Assembly (NCBI RefSeq): GCF_036226885.1
Contig: NZ_CP109027.1
Span: forward strand, 992,001-1,056,000
Source of the DNA: Streptomyces sp. NBC_00663
Lineage (GTDB): Bacteria; Actinomycetota; Actinomycetes; Streptomycetales; Streptomycetaceae
Direction: 5' to 3'
DNA: 64,000 nucleotides
In this document: positions 1-8,499 of the stretch, piece by piece
Position numbering within the stretch: the first letter of the stretch is position 1
How the letters are laid out: each line of letters opens with the position of its first letter
Notes under the pieces: generated by a model
Database searches by the model: none
Told to the model about the DNA's origin: nothing
Seen by the model: the letters and a program-made list of their open reading frames with translations, nothing else
Program-made: the position numbers and the translations under genes

Positions 1-108
1 CTGCCGGACCACCTTGCCGGTCCGCTCGATCCGGGACTCCGGGCTGTCCGGCTGTGCGCCCTCGCGCATGTCCCGGTCGTACAGGGCGAGCACCGCGGCA
101 TGATCCAT
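1..108 (-). CDS. GNAT family N-acetyltransferase, N-terminal fragment (cut by window edge)
   Basis: Only the first 36 codons are inside the window; the gene runs off the left end. The readable N-terminus (MDHAAVLALYDRDMREGAQP) resembles the start of a GNAT acetyltransferase common in Streptomyces, where an initial YDRDMRE-type helix precedes the acetyl-CoA fold. A GGAG ribosome site lies 8 bases upstream of the ATG at 108. The acetyl-CoA binding region is not in view, so the family call rests on the N-terminal resemblance alone. It is divergent from the deaminase gene. Confidence 0.6.
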   Translation of the reverse strand, partial: MDHAAVLALYDRDMREGAQPDSPESRIERTGKVVRQ

Positions 109-209
109 GGGTTCACTCCAGCACCAGGAAGCACCCGGGGCAACACCTTTACGGGCCATGATGGTCCGGGTGCATCGCTGGGACGCCGGGTCGAGGAGGG
201 CCGTACGCC

Positions 210-689
210 ATGGTCGTGAAGGACGGGGAGCTGTCGTATCTGCGCCGCTGCGTGGAGCTGGCCGCACAGGCACTGGAGGCCGGGGACGAGCCGTTCGGTT
301 CGGTCCTGGTGGGCGGGGACGGCACAGTGCTCGCCGAGGACCACAACCGGGTGGCCTCCGGGGACCGCACCCGGCATCCCGAGTTCGAGCTGGCGCGCTG
401 GTCCGCGGCCCGTATGACGCCCGAGGAGCGGGCGGCGGCGACCGTGTACACCTCCGGCGAGCACTGTCCGATGTGCGCGGCAGCGCACGCCTGGGTGGGC
501 CTCGGCCGCATCGTGTACGTGGTCTCGTCCGAGCAACTGGTGGGCTGGCTGACGGAGTTGGGCGTGCCCTCGGCACCGGTGCGGGCCCTGCCGGTGCGGG
601 AGGTGGCGCCGGACGTCGTCGTGGACGGGCCGGTGCCGGAGCTCGCGGAGGAGGTGCACGCGCTGCACCGCCGCTTCCACCGGCGGTGA
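210..689 (+). CDS. Nucleoside/CMP-dCMP deaminase family zinc hydrolase
   Basis: This 159-residue protein is a full-length member of the cytidine/deoxycytidylate/guanine deaminase fold. The zinc site is visible as HPE near residue 56 (His ligand plus catalytic Glu) followed about 35 residues later by CPMC (two Cys ligands). The substrate-pocket segment DEPFGSVLV near residues 29-37 is typical of the tadA/guanine deaminase branch. It should hydrolytically deaminate a purine or pyrimidine base or nucleoside in the cytosol; the exact substrate cannot be read from sequence. It stands alone, with 100 bases to the divergent GNAT gene and about 110 bases to the next gene. Confidence 0.85.
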   Translation: MVVKDGELSYLRRCVELAAQALEAGDEPFGSVLVGGDGTVLAEDHNRVASGDRTRHPEFELARWSAARMTPEERAAATVYTSGEHCPMCAAAHAWVGLGRIVYVVSSEQLVGWLTELGVPSAPVRALPVREVAPDVVVDGPVPELAEEVHALHRRFHRR

Positions 690-798
690 CGCCCCGTGGC
701 CTCGGGATGCGCCCGTACGGGTGGGATGCCTACGATCGGAAAGGATCCCGGACCAGGTAGGACGGCCCGGTCTCCTCCACAGGGGGAGGCGCTTGCCT

Positions 799-3700
799 TT
801 GCTGCCGGCACACCGGCTGATGACGGCCTACATCATCGCGGTCGCCGTCGCCACCATCGTCTATCTGACGGTCCCCAGCGCGCGCACGCCGGTGTGGGCC
901 GTCATCGGACTCAGCGGTGTCGCCGCCGTACTCATCGGTAGCCGGCTGCACCGTCCCGCGCACCGCTGGCCCTGGTGGGTGCTCGCCGCCGGTCTGCTGA
1001 CCTTCACCGCGGGCGACACGTACTACAACGTGCTGGAGGACTACTTCGACGCCTCCAACCCGTTCCCCTCCCCCGCGGACGCCTGCTATCTCGCCACCTA
1101 TCCGCTCTTCGCGATCGGCCTGTCCGGGCTGGTCCGCTACCGGTGGTCGGGGCACGACCTGCCGAGTCTGCTGGACGCCCTGATCCTGACCAGCGGGCTC
1201 GCGCTGCCGGTGTGGGTGTACCTGGTGCAGCCGCTCACCGAGGTGGACGGGCTGACCTGGCAGCAGCGGGCGATCAGCGTCGCCTACCCCCTCGGTGACG
1301 TGCTCGTCCTCGCCCTGCTGGCCCGGCTGCTGACACCGAGCCCGGTCGACGGCCACAACCGGTCGGTGCAGCTGCTGGTCGTCGGCACCGCCACGCTGCT
1401 CGGCTTCGACATCGCGTACGGCTTCCTCCAGCTCAACGCGATGTGGGAGACCGGCACCCTGCTGGACACCGGGTGGATCGTCTTCTACACGGCGTGGGGT
1501 CTGGCCGCGCTGCATCCCTCGATGGTGAAGCTGACCTCGGCCGTCCCGCAGAAGGTGTCCCTGCTCCCCCGGCCGCGCCGCCTGATCCTGCTGGCCGTGG
1601 CCACGCTCATCGCGCCGGGCATCCTGCTCTACGAAGGGCTGAGCGGCTCGCCCCACCACGCCGCCGTCATCGCCGCCTTCTCCAGCGTGCTGTTCCTGCT
1701 GGTCATCCTGCGTCTCGCGGGCATCGTCGTGGTCCACCGCAAGGCGGTGGTCCGCGAGCTGGCACTGCGCCGGGCAGGGGCCTCGCTGGTCTCCGCGGTC
1801 CGGCAGGAGGAGGTCGCCCGGTCCTGCGAGACGGCCGTCGACACCCTGCTCGGCCCCGCGGTCCGGCACCGCACCCTGCTGCTGCCGGCCGAGCGGGCCA
1901 CGGAGTTCGTCCCCGGGGGCAGCCGCATGGTGCCCCGCGGCGAGCTCGGCCCCGACATCGCCACCGGCCTGGCGGGCCTGCCCGCCGTCCTCGCCTGCCC
2001 GATGACACCGCCCGACCGGCCGGCCGCCCAGATCCCGGGGGTCCTGCTGGTCGCCGGGCCGCCCCAGCCGCTGCACGAGACCCGCGCCTCGCTGGAGATC
2101 CTCGCCTCGCACGCGGGCCTGGCCGTCGAGCGGGTCGCGCTGCGCCAGGAGATCATCCGCCGGGAGAGCGAGGCCTACTTCCGCACCCTTGTGCGCAACG
2201 CCTCCGACGTCATCCTGATCGTCGAGGACGACAACACCATCCGGTACGCCAGCCCGTCCGCCGCCTCCGTCTTCGGTGGCGCGGAACTCGTCGGGGCCTC
2301 GCTGCCCGACCTGGTCGATCCCCGTGACCGCCACCGCGCGGCCCGGGAGCTCCAGGGCGTACGGGAGAGCGGCCCGCGGGCCGCCCACGACCACTGGTGG
2401 GTGCGGCACCGGGAGGGCCGGGTCGAGGTGGAGGTGCGGTGCAGCGACTTCCGGGACGAGCGCACCGTCGCCGGGCTGGTGGTCACCCTGCGGGACGTCA
2501 CCGAGCAGCGGCGTCTGGAGCACGAGCTGACCCAGCGGGCCTTCCACGACTCCCTCACCGGCCTGCCCAACCGGACCCTGCTTCTGGAGCGCATCGAGCG
2601 GGCCCTGCTGCGCGGCCGTCGCGAGTCCTCCCTGACCTGTCTGCTCTTCATCGACCTGGACGACTTCAAGCAGGTCAACGACACCCTCGGTCACTCCGCG
2701 GGCGACCATCTGCTGATCGCCGTCGGCAGCCGGCTGGCCAAGGCGCTGCGGCGCACCGACACGGCGGCCCGGCTGGGCGGCGACGAGTTCGCCGTGCTGA
2801 TGGAGGACGCCCGCGAGCCGCTGGACGCGGAGCTGCTCGCCGCGCAGGTGATCCAGACACTGACCCGGCCGTTCGAGCTGGGCGAGGAGTCGGTGACGGT
2901 GTCCGCGAGCGTCGGGGTGGCCACGGCCCGGGACAGCACGGACGCGGAGGAGCTGCTGGGCCACGCGGATCTCGCGCTGTACGCGGCGAAGGCGGCGGGC
3001 AAGCGGCAGTGGCGGCGCTTCCAGCCGCTGCTGCACACGCGCATGGTCGAGCGGCACGATCTCCAGAGCCGGCTCGCCCGGGCGGTCGCCGGAAAGGAGT
3101 TCGCGCTGCGCTACCAGCCCGTCGTGGACATCACCGCGGGCGAGGTGGTCGGCTTCGAGGCGCTGGTGCGCTGGCCCTCCCCGCGCCACCGGCCGGTGTC
3201 GCCGGAGCAGTTCATCTCGCTGGCAGAGGAGACCGGGCACATCGCGGTGCTGGGCTCCTGGGTGCTGGAGAACGCGGTGCAGGACATCGCGGGGCTCCAG
3301 CGGCTGCCGGGGCCGGGCGAGCCGCCGTACGTCAGCGTCAACGTCTCCGCCCGGCAGTTCCGCGACGCCGGGTTCGTCGACCAGGTCGGCGAGGCGCTCA
3401 GGACGCCGGGGCTGGCGCCGGGATCACTGCAACTGGAGCTCACCGAGACGTTGTTGCTGCGTCACGACATCCAGATCCAGGGGGTGCTACAGGCGCTCAA
3501 GGAGCTGGGCGTGCACATCGCCGTGGACGACTTCGGCACCGGTTTCTCCTCGCTGCGCTATCTGCGGGACTTCCCGATCGACGTACTGAAGATCGACAAG
3601 ACGTTCATCGACGACATCACGCACGACCCCCAGCAGGTCGCCCTCGTGGAGGGCATCGTGCGCATCGCCGACACACTCGGGATGCAGGTGATCGCGGAGG

Positions 3701-5106
3701 GGATCGAGGAGCCCGGGCAGCGGGATCTGCTGCTGGGCATGGGGTGCCGGTTCGGGCAGGGCTATCTGTTCGCCCGGCCGATGACGGTCCAGCAGAGCGA
3801 GCGGGTACTGCGGGAGCGGGACGGGGTACGGCGCGCGACGGTCACCGACGGCGCGCCCGCCGCCCCCCGCAGGGCGCCCGTGCGCGGCGAGCGGGCGGTG
3901 CGCTGGGCCGACCTGGAGCATCTGCGGCGCACCAGCCTCATGACCGACGCCGTCCTCGACGAGGTACGGGGCCGGCACATCCGCAGCCGCGGCCACTGGC
4001 TGATCGACTTCGCCTCCTGCAACTACCTGGGCTTCGACTGGGATCCTGAGATCGCCGCGCGGATCGAGCCCATGGTGCGCCGCTGGGGCACCCACCCGAG
4101 CTGGTCGCGGCTCATCGGCAGCCCGCGGCCGTATCCGGAGATCGAGGAGCGGCTGGCCGAACTCCTGGGCGCGCCGGACACGTTGCTGCTGCCGACGCTG
4201 ACGCTCATCCACTCCTCGGTGATCCCGGTCCTCGCCGAGGGCGGTCATGTCTTCGTCGAGGCGACCGCGCACCGGACCGTCTACGACGGCTGCGTCGTCG
4301 CCCGCGGCCAGGGCGCCACCCTGCGCCGCTTCCACGCCGAACGCCCCGAGGAACTGGACGCGTTGCTGGCCGCGGTGCCCGGCAGTGGGCCCCGCCTGGT
4401 GTGCCTGGACGGCGTCAACAGCATGAGCGGCAACGTGCCCGACCTGCCCGCGCTGGCGGCCGTGTGCCGGGGCCGGGGCGCGACGCTGTACGTCGACGAC
4501 GCGCACGGGTTCGGTGTCATCGGGGAGCGCGCCCCCGACGAGTCCTGCCCGTACGGTTCACGCGGCAACGGCGTGGTGCGGCACACCGGGGAGTCGTACG
4601 ACGGGATCGTGCTCGCCGCCGGTTTCTCCAAGGCGTACTCGTCGCTGCTGGCGTTCCTCGCCCTGCCGACGGAGCTGAAGGGCCGGCTGAAGACGGCCGC
4701 CGCCCCCTACCTCTACTCGGGCCCGTCACCGACCGCGTCCCTCGCGACCGTGCTGGCCGGTCTGGACGTCAACGAGCGTCGCGGTGACGGCATCCGGGCC
4801 GAGCTGTACCGCAAGACGGTCCGGGTGCTCGACCATCTCGACGACCTGGAGGTGCGCACCCTCAACACGGACCGGCTGCCGATCCTGGAGATTCCGCTGG
4901 CGGACCCGTCCGACCTCGACGCGGTCGCCGCGTTCCTGTGGGAGGAGGGCATCTATGTCACGCTCGCCGCCTATCCCCTCGTACCGCGTGACCGGGTCGG
5001 CTTCCGAGTCCAGATCACGGCCCTCAACTCCGACGAGGACATCGAGCGGCTCACCGCGACCCTGTCGCGGCTGACCGCGCGGTTCCGGCTACGGGCGAAG
5101 GAGTGA
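799..5106 (+). CDS. Membrane PAS-GGDEF-EAL protein fused to a PLP-dependent alpha-oxoamine synthase domain
   Basis: One uninterrupted frame of about 1435 residues. Residues 1-315 hold about ten hydrophobic segments, followed by a GAF-like stretch (320-455) and a PAS domain (455-580). The diguanylate cyclase domain has an intact GGDEF at about 660-664 and an RRTD inhibitory site exactly five residues before it. The phosphodiesterase domain has EALVRW near 786 plus the DDFGTG, LKIDKTF and AEGIE motifs. From about 1034 comes a complete alpha-oxoamine-synthase-like domain with VDDAHGFG and the PLP lysine in GFSKAYSS (about K1278). All three domains look catalytically competent. A TTG at 799 sits 9 bases after AGGGGGAGG; an ATG at 820 has no good ribosome site, so 799 is preferred. 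The fusion suggests control of small-molecule synthesis by, or together with, c-di-GMP. The product is unknown. Confidence 0.9.
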   Translation: MLPAHRLMTAYIIAVAVATIVYLTVPSARTPVWAVIGLSGVAAVLIGSRLHRPAHRWPWWVLAAGLLTFTAGDTYYNVLEDYFDASNPFPSPADACYLATYPLFAIGLSGLVRYRWSGHDLPSLLDALILTSGLALPVWVYLVQPLTEVDGLTWQQRAISVAYPLGDVLVLALLARLLTPSPVDGHNRSVQLLVVGTATLLGFDIAYGFLQLNAMWETGTLLDTGWIVFYTAWGLAALHPSMVKLTSAVPQKVSLLPRPRRLILLAVATLIAPGILLYEGLSGSPHHAAVIAAFSSVLFLLVILRLAGIVVVHRKAVVRELALRRAGASLVSAVRQEEVARSCETAVDTLLGPAVRHRTLLLPAERATEFVPGGSRMVPRGELGPDIATGLAGLPAVLACPMTPPDRPAAQIPGVLLVAGPPQPLHETRASLEILASHAGLAVERVALRQEIIRRESEAYFRTLVRNASDVILIVEDDNTIRYASPSAASVFGGAELVGASLPDLVDPRDRHRAARELQGVRESGPRAAHDHWWVRHREGRVEVEVRCSDFRDERTVAGLVVTLRDVTEQRRLEHELTQRAFHDSLTGLPNRTLLLERIERALLRGRRESSLTCLLFIDLDDFKQVNDTLGHSAGDHLLIAVGSRLAKALRRTDTAARLGGDEFAVLMEDAREPLDAELLAAQVIQTLTRPFELGEESVTVSASVGVATARDSTDAEELLGHADLALYAAKAAGKRQWRRFQPLLHTRMVERHDLQSRLARAVAGKEFALRYQPVVDITAGEVVGFEALVRWPSPRHRPVSPEQFISLAEETGHIAVLGSWVLENAVQDIAGLQRLPGPGEPPYVSVNVSARQFRDAGFVDQVGEALRTPGLAPGSLQLELTETLLLRHDIQIQGVLQALKELGVHIAVDDFGTGFSSLRYLRDFPIDVLKIDKTFIDDITHDPQQVALVEGIVRIADTLGMQVIAEGIEEPGQRDLLLGMGCRFGQGYLFARPMTVQQSERVLRERDGVRRATVTDGAPAAPRRAPVRGERAVRWADLEHLRRTSLMTDAVLDEVRGRHIRSRGHWLIDFASCNYLGFDWDPEIAARIEPMVRRWGTHPSWSRLIGSPRPYPEIEERLAELLGAPDTLLLPTLTLIHSSVIPVLAEGGHVFVEATAHRTVYDGCVVARGQGATLRRFHAERPEELDALLAAVPGSGPRLVCLDGVNSMSGNVPDLPALAAVCRGRGATLYVDDAHGFGVIGERAPDESCPYGSRGNGVVRHTGESYDGIVLAAGFSKAYSSLLAFLALPTELKGRLKTAAAPYLYSGPSPTASLATVLAGLDVNERRGDGIRAELYRKTVRVLDHLDDLEVRTLNTDRLPILEIPLADPSDLDAVAAFLWEEGIYVTLAAYPLVPRDRVGFRVQITALNSDEDIERLTATLSRLTARFRLRAKE

Positions 5107-5118
5107 GAGGGCGATGAC

Positions 5119-5187
5119 CGAAGGGTTGAGGCGGCGTTGGCCGAAGGGTCGAGGCGGCGACGGTCGAAGGGTTGAGGCGGCGATGAC
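5119..5187 (+). repeat. Three tandem 23-bp repeats carrying a GAGG ribosome site
   Basis: Three head-to-tail copies of a 23-base unit start at 5119, 5142 and 5165; each begins CGAAGGGTYGAGGCGGCG. The third copy provides the GAGG placed 5 bases before the methyltransferase ATG at 5183. The first copy begins just after the stop of the preceding gene. Because 23 is not a multiple of three, the copies are read in different frames. The array looks like duplication of the translation initiation region. Confidence 0.85.
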
Positions 5188-5917
5188 GACGCACAACGAC
5201 GACGTGGACTGGGACCGGTGGCCGGTCGCCGACTACCTCGCGGAGAACTACCGCGAGGTGCATCCCTCGGACGCGGCGGTCATCGCCCACCACTCGGCCT
5301 TCTACCGCCGGTTCGCACCGGGCGGGATCTCACGGTCGGTGGAGTTCGGGGCGGGGCCCAACCTCTACCCGCTGATCCTCGCGTCGGCCGCGAGCCGCCG
5401 GATCGAGGCCGTGGAGGCGGGGGCCGGCAACATCGCCTATCTGGAGCGGCAGATCCTGTGCGGGCCCGAAGCGAGCTGGCTGCCCTTCCACGCACTGTGC
5501 CGACGGCTGAATCCCGAACTGCCCTCGACGCTGGCCGGGTCGCTGGCGCGGGTGCACGTCGTCCACCAGGACGTCCGCGCCCTCGAACGGGGCGGGTACG
5601 GGCTCGCGTCCATGCACTTCGTCGCGGAGGGCGCCACCGAGGACCGCACGGAGTTCACGGAGTTCTGCCGGGCGTTCGCGCGGTGTGTGGCGCCGGGCGG
5701 GCATCTGGTGGCGGCGTTCATGGAGAACATGCCGACGTACCGGATCGGGCCGGCGTCGAGGTGGCCCGGGTGCCCCGTGGATCCCGAGACGGTGAGGGCC
5801 GTCTTCGCCCCGATCACCAGTGAGTTGACGGTCCATCACATCGACTCCGATCCGACGCTGCCGGACTACGGGGACTCGGGGATGGTCCTGATGACAGCCA
5901 CCGTGGCGCCTTCGTGA
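5183..5917 (+). CDS. SAM-dependent methyltransferase (NNMT/SCO2525-like)
   Basis: This protein of about 244 residues has a Rossmann methyltransferase core: SVEFGAGPNLYPL near residue 49 is motif I for AdoMet binding, and IEAVEAG further on holds the acidic ribose contact. The opening DWDRWPVADYLAENY resembles small-molecule N-methyltransferases of the NNMT/PNMT type found in Streptomyces. An in-frame ATG at 5114, 7 bases after the upstream stop, would add 23 residues translated from the tandem repeat; the GAGG site before 5183 favours the shorter form. The tight spacing to the GGDEF-EAL-synthase gene suggests co-transcription and action on the same metabolite, which is an inference. Confidence 0.75.
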   Translation: MTTHNDDVDWDRWPVADYLAENYREVHPSDAAVIAHHSAFYRRFAPGGISRSVEFGAGPNLYPLILASAASRRIEAVEAGAGNIAYLERQILCGPEASWLPFHALCRRLNPELPSTLAGSLARVHVVHQDVRALERGGYGLASMHFVAEGATEDRTEFTEFCRAFARCVAPGGHLVAAFMENMPTYRIGPASRWPGCPVDPETVRAVFAPITSELTVHHIDSDPTLPDYGDSGMVLMTATVAPS

Positions 5918-5981
5918 ACACGGCGGAGGCCCCGCCGGTCGCCATTCCGGCAGGGTCTTCCGTCGTCCTCGCGGGGAGGGA

Positions 5982-6629
5982 TCAGCGCTCCGCCCCGGGG
6001 CGGAAGCGCCGGTACAGCGCCGCTCCGCCGAGCAGCAGCGCGGCGCTGCCCGCCGCGGCCGGGAGGGTGAGGTCGGTGCCGGTGTGGGCGAGGGAGGCCA
6101 CGGGCTGCCGGGGTGGGGTGGAGGGGGCCTTCGGGCCCGGGTGCGCCTTGGGCGGGGCGGGCGGCTTCGGGGCCGGGTGCGCCGGGGTCTTCGGGGGCCG
6201 GCCGCCGGAGCTGTTGCCGGAGCTGTTGCCGGTGGCCGGGTTGCCGACGCCGACCACGTTCACGCTGTTGCCGGTGACGTTCACCGGGAGGTGGACGGGG
6301 AGCTGGACGCCGTTGCCGGAGATCACCCCGGGCGAGTCCTTCTCGTCGCCCCGGGCCGCGGCGCCCGCCGGTGCCCCGGAGTCTCCCCCGCCCTCGTTGA
6401 CACAGTTGTTGCCCGCGGCCGGGTTGAGGAGCCCGACCACGTTCACGGTGTTGCCGCACACGTTGACCGGCACATGCACCGGCAGCTGGATCGTGTTGCC
6501 GGAGATCACCCCGGGCGAGTCGGCCGCGGCACCCTCCGCCGACGAGTCGGCGTACGCCGGCATCGACACAGCCATGGCGCCGGACAGCGCGGCGACGGCG
6601 ATCACACCGTTTCGGGTAACCCGTTTCAT
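5982..6629 (-). CDS. Long chaplin with two chaplin domains and a sortase signal
   Basis: This secreted hydrophobic surface protein has 215 residues. A signal peptide (about 1-27, ending AYA) is followed by chaplin domain 1 (about 37-78, GVISGN...PVNVCGN...GNNCVN) and domain 2 (about 98-140). A Pro/Lys-rich wall spanner, LAHTG at 180-184, a membrane helix and a basic tail follow, so sortase should anchor it to the wall. Long chaplins help aerial hyphae become hydrophobic. Domain 1 keeps both cysteines (C58, C76); domain 2 has T119 and S136/S137 in their places. Start at 6629 is supported by AGGGAA just upstream; an in-frame ATG further upstream lacks a ribosome site. Confidence 0.92.
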   Translation of the reverse strand: MKRVTRNGVIAVAALSGAMAVSMPAYADSSAEGAAADSPGVISGNTIQLPVHVPVNVCGNTVNVVGLLNPAAGNNCVNEGGGDSGAPAGAAARGDEKDSPGVISGNGVQLPVHLPVNVTGNSVNVVGVGNPATGNSSGNSSGGRPPKTPAHPAPKPPAPPKAHPGPKAPSTPPRQPVASLAHTGTDLTLPAAAGSAALLLGGAALYRRFRPGAER

Positions 6630-6679
6630 AGGTTCCCTGCCTTCCAGACATGGGTCGCGGGCAGTCACCCGCACCGGAT

Positions 6680-6707
6680 AAAACGCAGACGAACCATCCG
6701 AGTTATG
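6680..6707 (-). promoter_or_regulatory. Possible BldN-type promoter for the chaplin gene
   Basis: On the minus strand, CATAAC (6707-6702) and CGTTTT (6685-6680) are separated by 16 bases, ending about 50 bases upstream of the chaplin ATG. From memory, the sigma-BldN consensus is close to CGTAAC-N16/17-CGTTGA, and chaplin genes belong to that regulon. The match is partial, so this is a tentative promoter. Confidence 0.3.
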
Positions 6708-6900
6708 GCTTATCGGCCTTTCACCCCATCGAGCGTCACGGTCGTCGAACTAGCCGTAAAGCCGTCGAATACGCATCGAGGGGCACAGGATAAGGCACTT
6801 CATATGATCCCGCCCGCCCGGAGGCGACCCTCCAGGGGGCCGCTTATCGTGAGCGTGGGTGCCGTTCCCCGGTCCGCTGTGGGCGCCCCTGGAGGCATTG

Positions 6901-8499
6901 ATGCTGGCCAAGCTGTGTACGCGGCCCCGGGTCCGGCGCTGCGCCATCACCTCGGCGGTCGGACTGGCACTGCTGGGCACGGCGCTGCCGACGGCGGCCC
7001 CGCACCGCGCCAAGGACAAGCCGGATCTGTCGCGGTTCTACGACCAGAAGGTCACGTGGTCCAAGTGCGAGGGCATGGAGGCGCCCAAGGACCTCCGCTG
7101 CGGCAAGGTCACCGTGCCCCTCGACTACTCCCGGCCCGCGTCCGGCACGCTGGAGCTGGCGCTGGCCCGCTATCGGGCGACGGGAGAGTCGCGAGGGTCG
7201 GTGCTGCTCAACTTCGGCGGTCCCGGTGCAGCGGGGGTCAGTGAACTCGCCGCCGGGGGCGATGAGTTCATGGGCCTGGCCAAGGGCTACGACGTGGTGT
7301 CCTTCGATCCGCGCGGCGTCGGCCGGTCCTCGCCGGTCAGTTGCGGGGACGGCACCGACGAGGCCCTGCTCGCGACGGACGACAGTGTCGACGTGAGCGA
7401 CGATCCGCGGGCCGTCCTCGCCCAGGTGAAGAAGGCCGCCGACGCGTGCGCCGAGCACTCCGGCCCCGTCCTGCCCCACATCGGCACCGTGAACGCGGCC
7501 CGCGACCTCGACGTGATGCGCCAGGCGCTCGGCGACAAGAAGCTCAACTACCTGGGTTTCTCCTACGGAACTCGGCTGGGCGCCGTGTACGCGGCCCAGT
7601 TCCCCGAGAAGGTGGGCCGGTTGGTGCTCGACGGCGTGGACACGCTGACCGAGCCCCTGACCGAGCAGGCCCTTGTGGGCGCCGAGGGCCAGCAGAAGGC
7701 GCTGGACGACTTCATCGACTGGTGCGCCGACGACATCGCCTGCCCGTTCGGCCAGGACACCCGCTCCGCCCGGGAACAGGTCGTACGGCTGGTCGACTCG
7801 CTGGACGAGGACCCGGTGCCGACCGACTGGGGCGACACCTTCTCCGGCCAGGACCTCGTGGGCGCCATCTCGCAGGCCCTGTACAGCAGGGAGCTGTGGC
7901 CGTCCCTGGAGCGGGCCGTCGCCCAGCTCGTCGAGGACGGTGACACCCGGGGTGTGCTGAGCTTCTCGGGCGGCGGCTACGCGCTGCCGGGCCGGGCGGA
8001 CGACGACGGGGAGAACGACGGCGAGCTCGCCGACGAGGAGGACGTCCCGCTGGACAACCTGCCGGCGGCGCTGATGGCGATCAACTGCGCGGACGACCCG
8101 GACCGCCCCACCGCCGACCAGATCACCCGCAACCTCGGCCGGCTGCGCGCCGAGTACGAGGAGGCCTCCCCCGTCTTCGGCCGCTACCGCCTCACCGAGG
8201 TGCTGCTGTGCTACGGCCGCCCCAAGGGCACCGACTACATCCGCGAGGACGTACGGGACGTCGACGGCCCGAAGATGCTTCTCGTCGGCACCCGCGGCGA
8301 CCCGGCGACCCCGTACCGCTGGACCGTGGAGACCGCGAAGCGGCTGGGCGACGCGGCCGTGGTGCTCGACAACAAGGGCGACGGCCACACCGGGTACGGC
8401 TCCTCGAAGTGCGTCCAGCGCAAGGTCGACGCCTTCCTGCTCTACGGCACCCTGCCGCCCAGCGGCAGCTCCTGCGGCTCGGAGGAGAGCGACCATTGA
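6901..8499 (+). CDS. Secreted alpha/beta hydrolase, tripeptidyl-aminopeptidase (TAP/SlpD-E) family
   Basis: This exported serine hydrolase of 532 residues has a basic, hydrophobic signal peptide at about residues 1-30. LLNFGGPG near residue 100 is the oxyanion motif, the nucleophile sits in GFSYGTR near residue 220, the acid is in GTRGDPATP and the histidine is in GDGHTGYG. A cysteine-containing C-terminal segment typical of the Streptomyces TAP family ends the protein. The expected role is release of N-terminal tripeptides from proteins outside the cell. ATG at 6901 is preferred because GGAGG lies 7 bases before it. It is translationally coupled to the next gene. Confidence 0.87.
   Translation: MLAKLCTRPRVRRCAITSAVGLALLGTALPTAAPHRAKDKPDLSRFYDQKVTWSKCEGMEAPKDLRCGKVTVPLDYSRPASGTLELALARYRATGESRGSVLLNFGGPGAAGVSELAAGGDEFMGLAKGYDVVSFDPRGVGRSSPVSCGDGTDEALLATDDSVDVSDDPRAVLAQVKKAADACAEHSGPVLPHIGTVNAARDLDVMRQALGDKKLNYLGFSYGTRLGAVYAAQFPEKVGRLVLDGVDTLTEPLTEQALVGAEGQQKALDDFIDWCADDIACPFGQDTRSAREQVVRLVDSLDEDPVPTDWGDTFSGQDLVGAISQALYSRELWPSLERAVAQLVEDGDTRGVLSFSGGGYALPGRADDDGENDGELADEEDVPLDNLPAALMAINCADDPDRPTADQITRNLGRLRAEYEEASPVFGRYRLTEVLLCYGRPKGTDYIREDVRDVDGPKMLLVGTRGDPATPYRWTVETAKRLGDAAVVLDNKGDGHTGYGSSKCVQRKVDAFLLYGTLPPSGSSCGSEESDH

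Noticed and set aside
730..3240. A long minus-strand open frame opposite the GGDEF-EAL fusion
   Set aside because: It is low-complexity Gln/Gly/Arg-rich translation with no family, antisense to intact catalytic motifs.
6820..6833. GGAGG/CCTCC mini-hairpin between the chaplin and the aminopeptidase
   Set aside because: It is too short and without a T-run; common by chance at this GC content.
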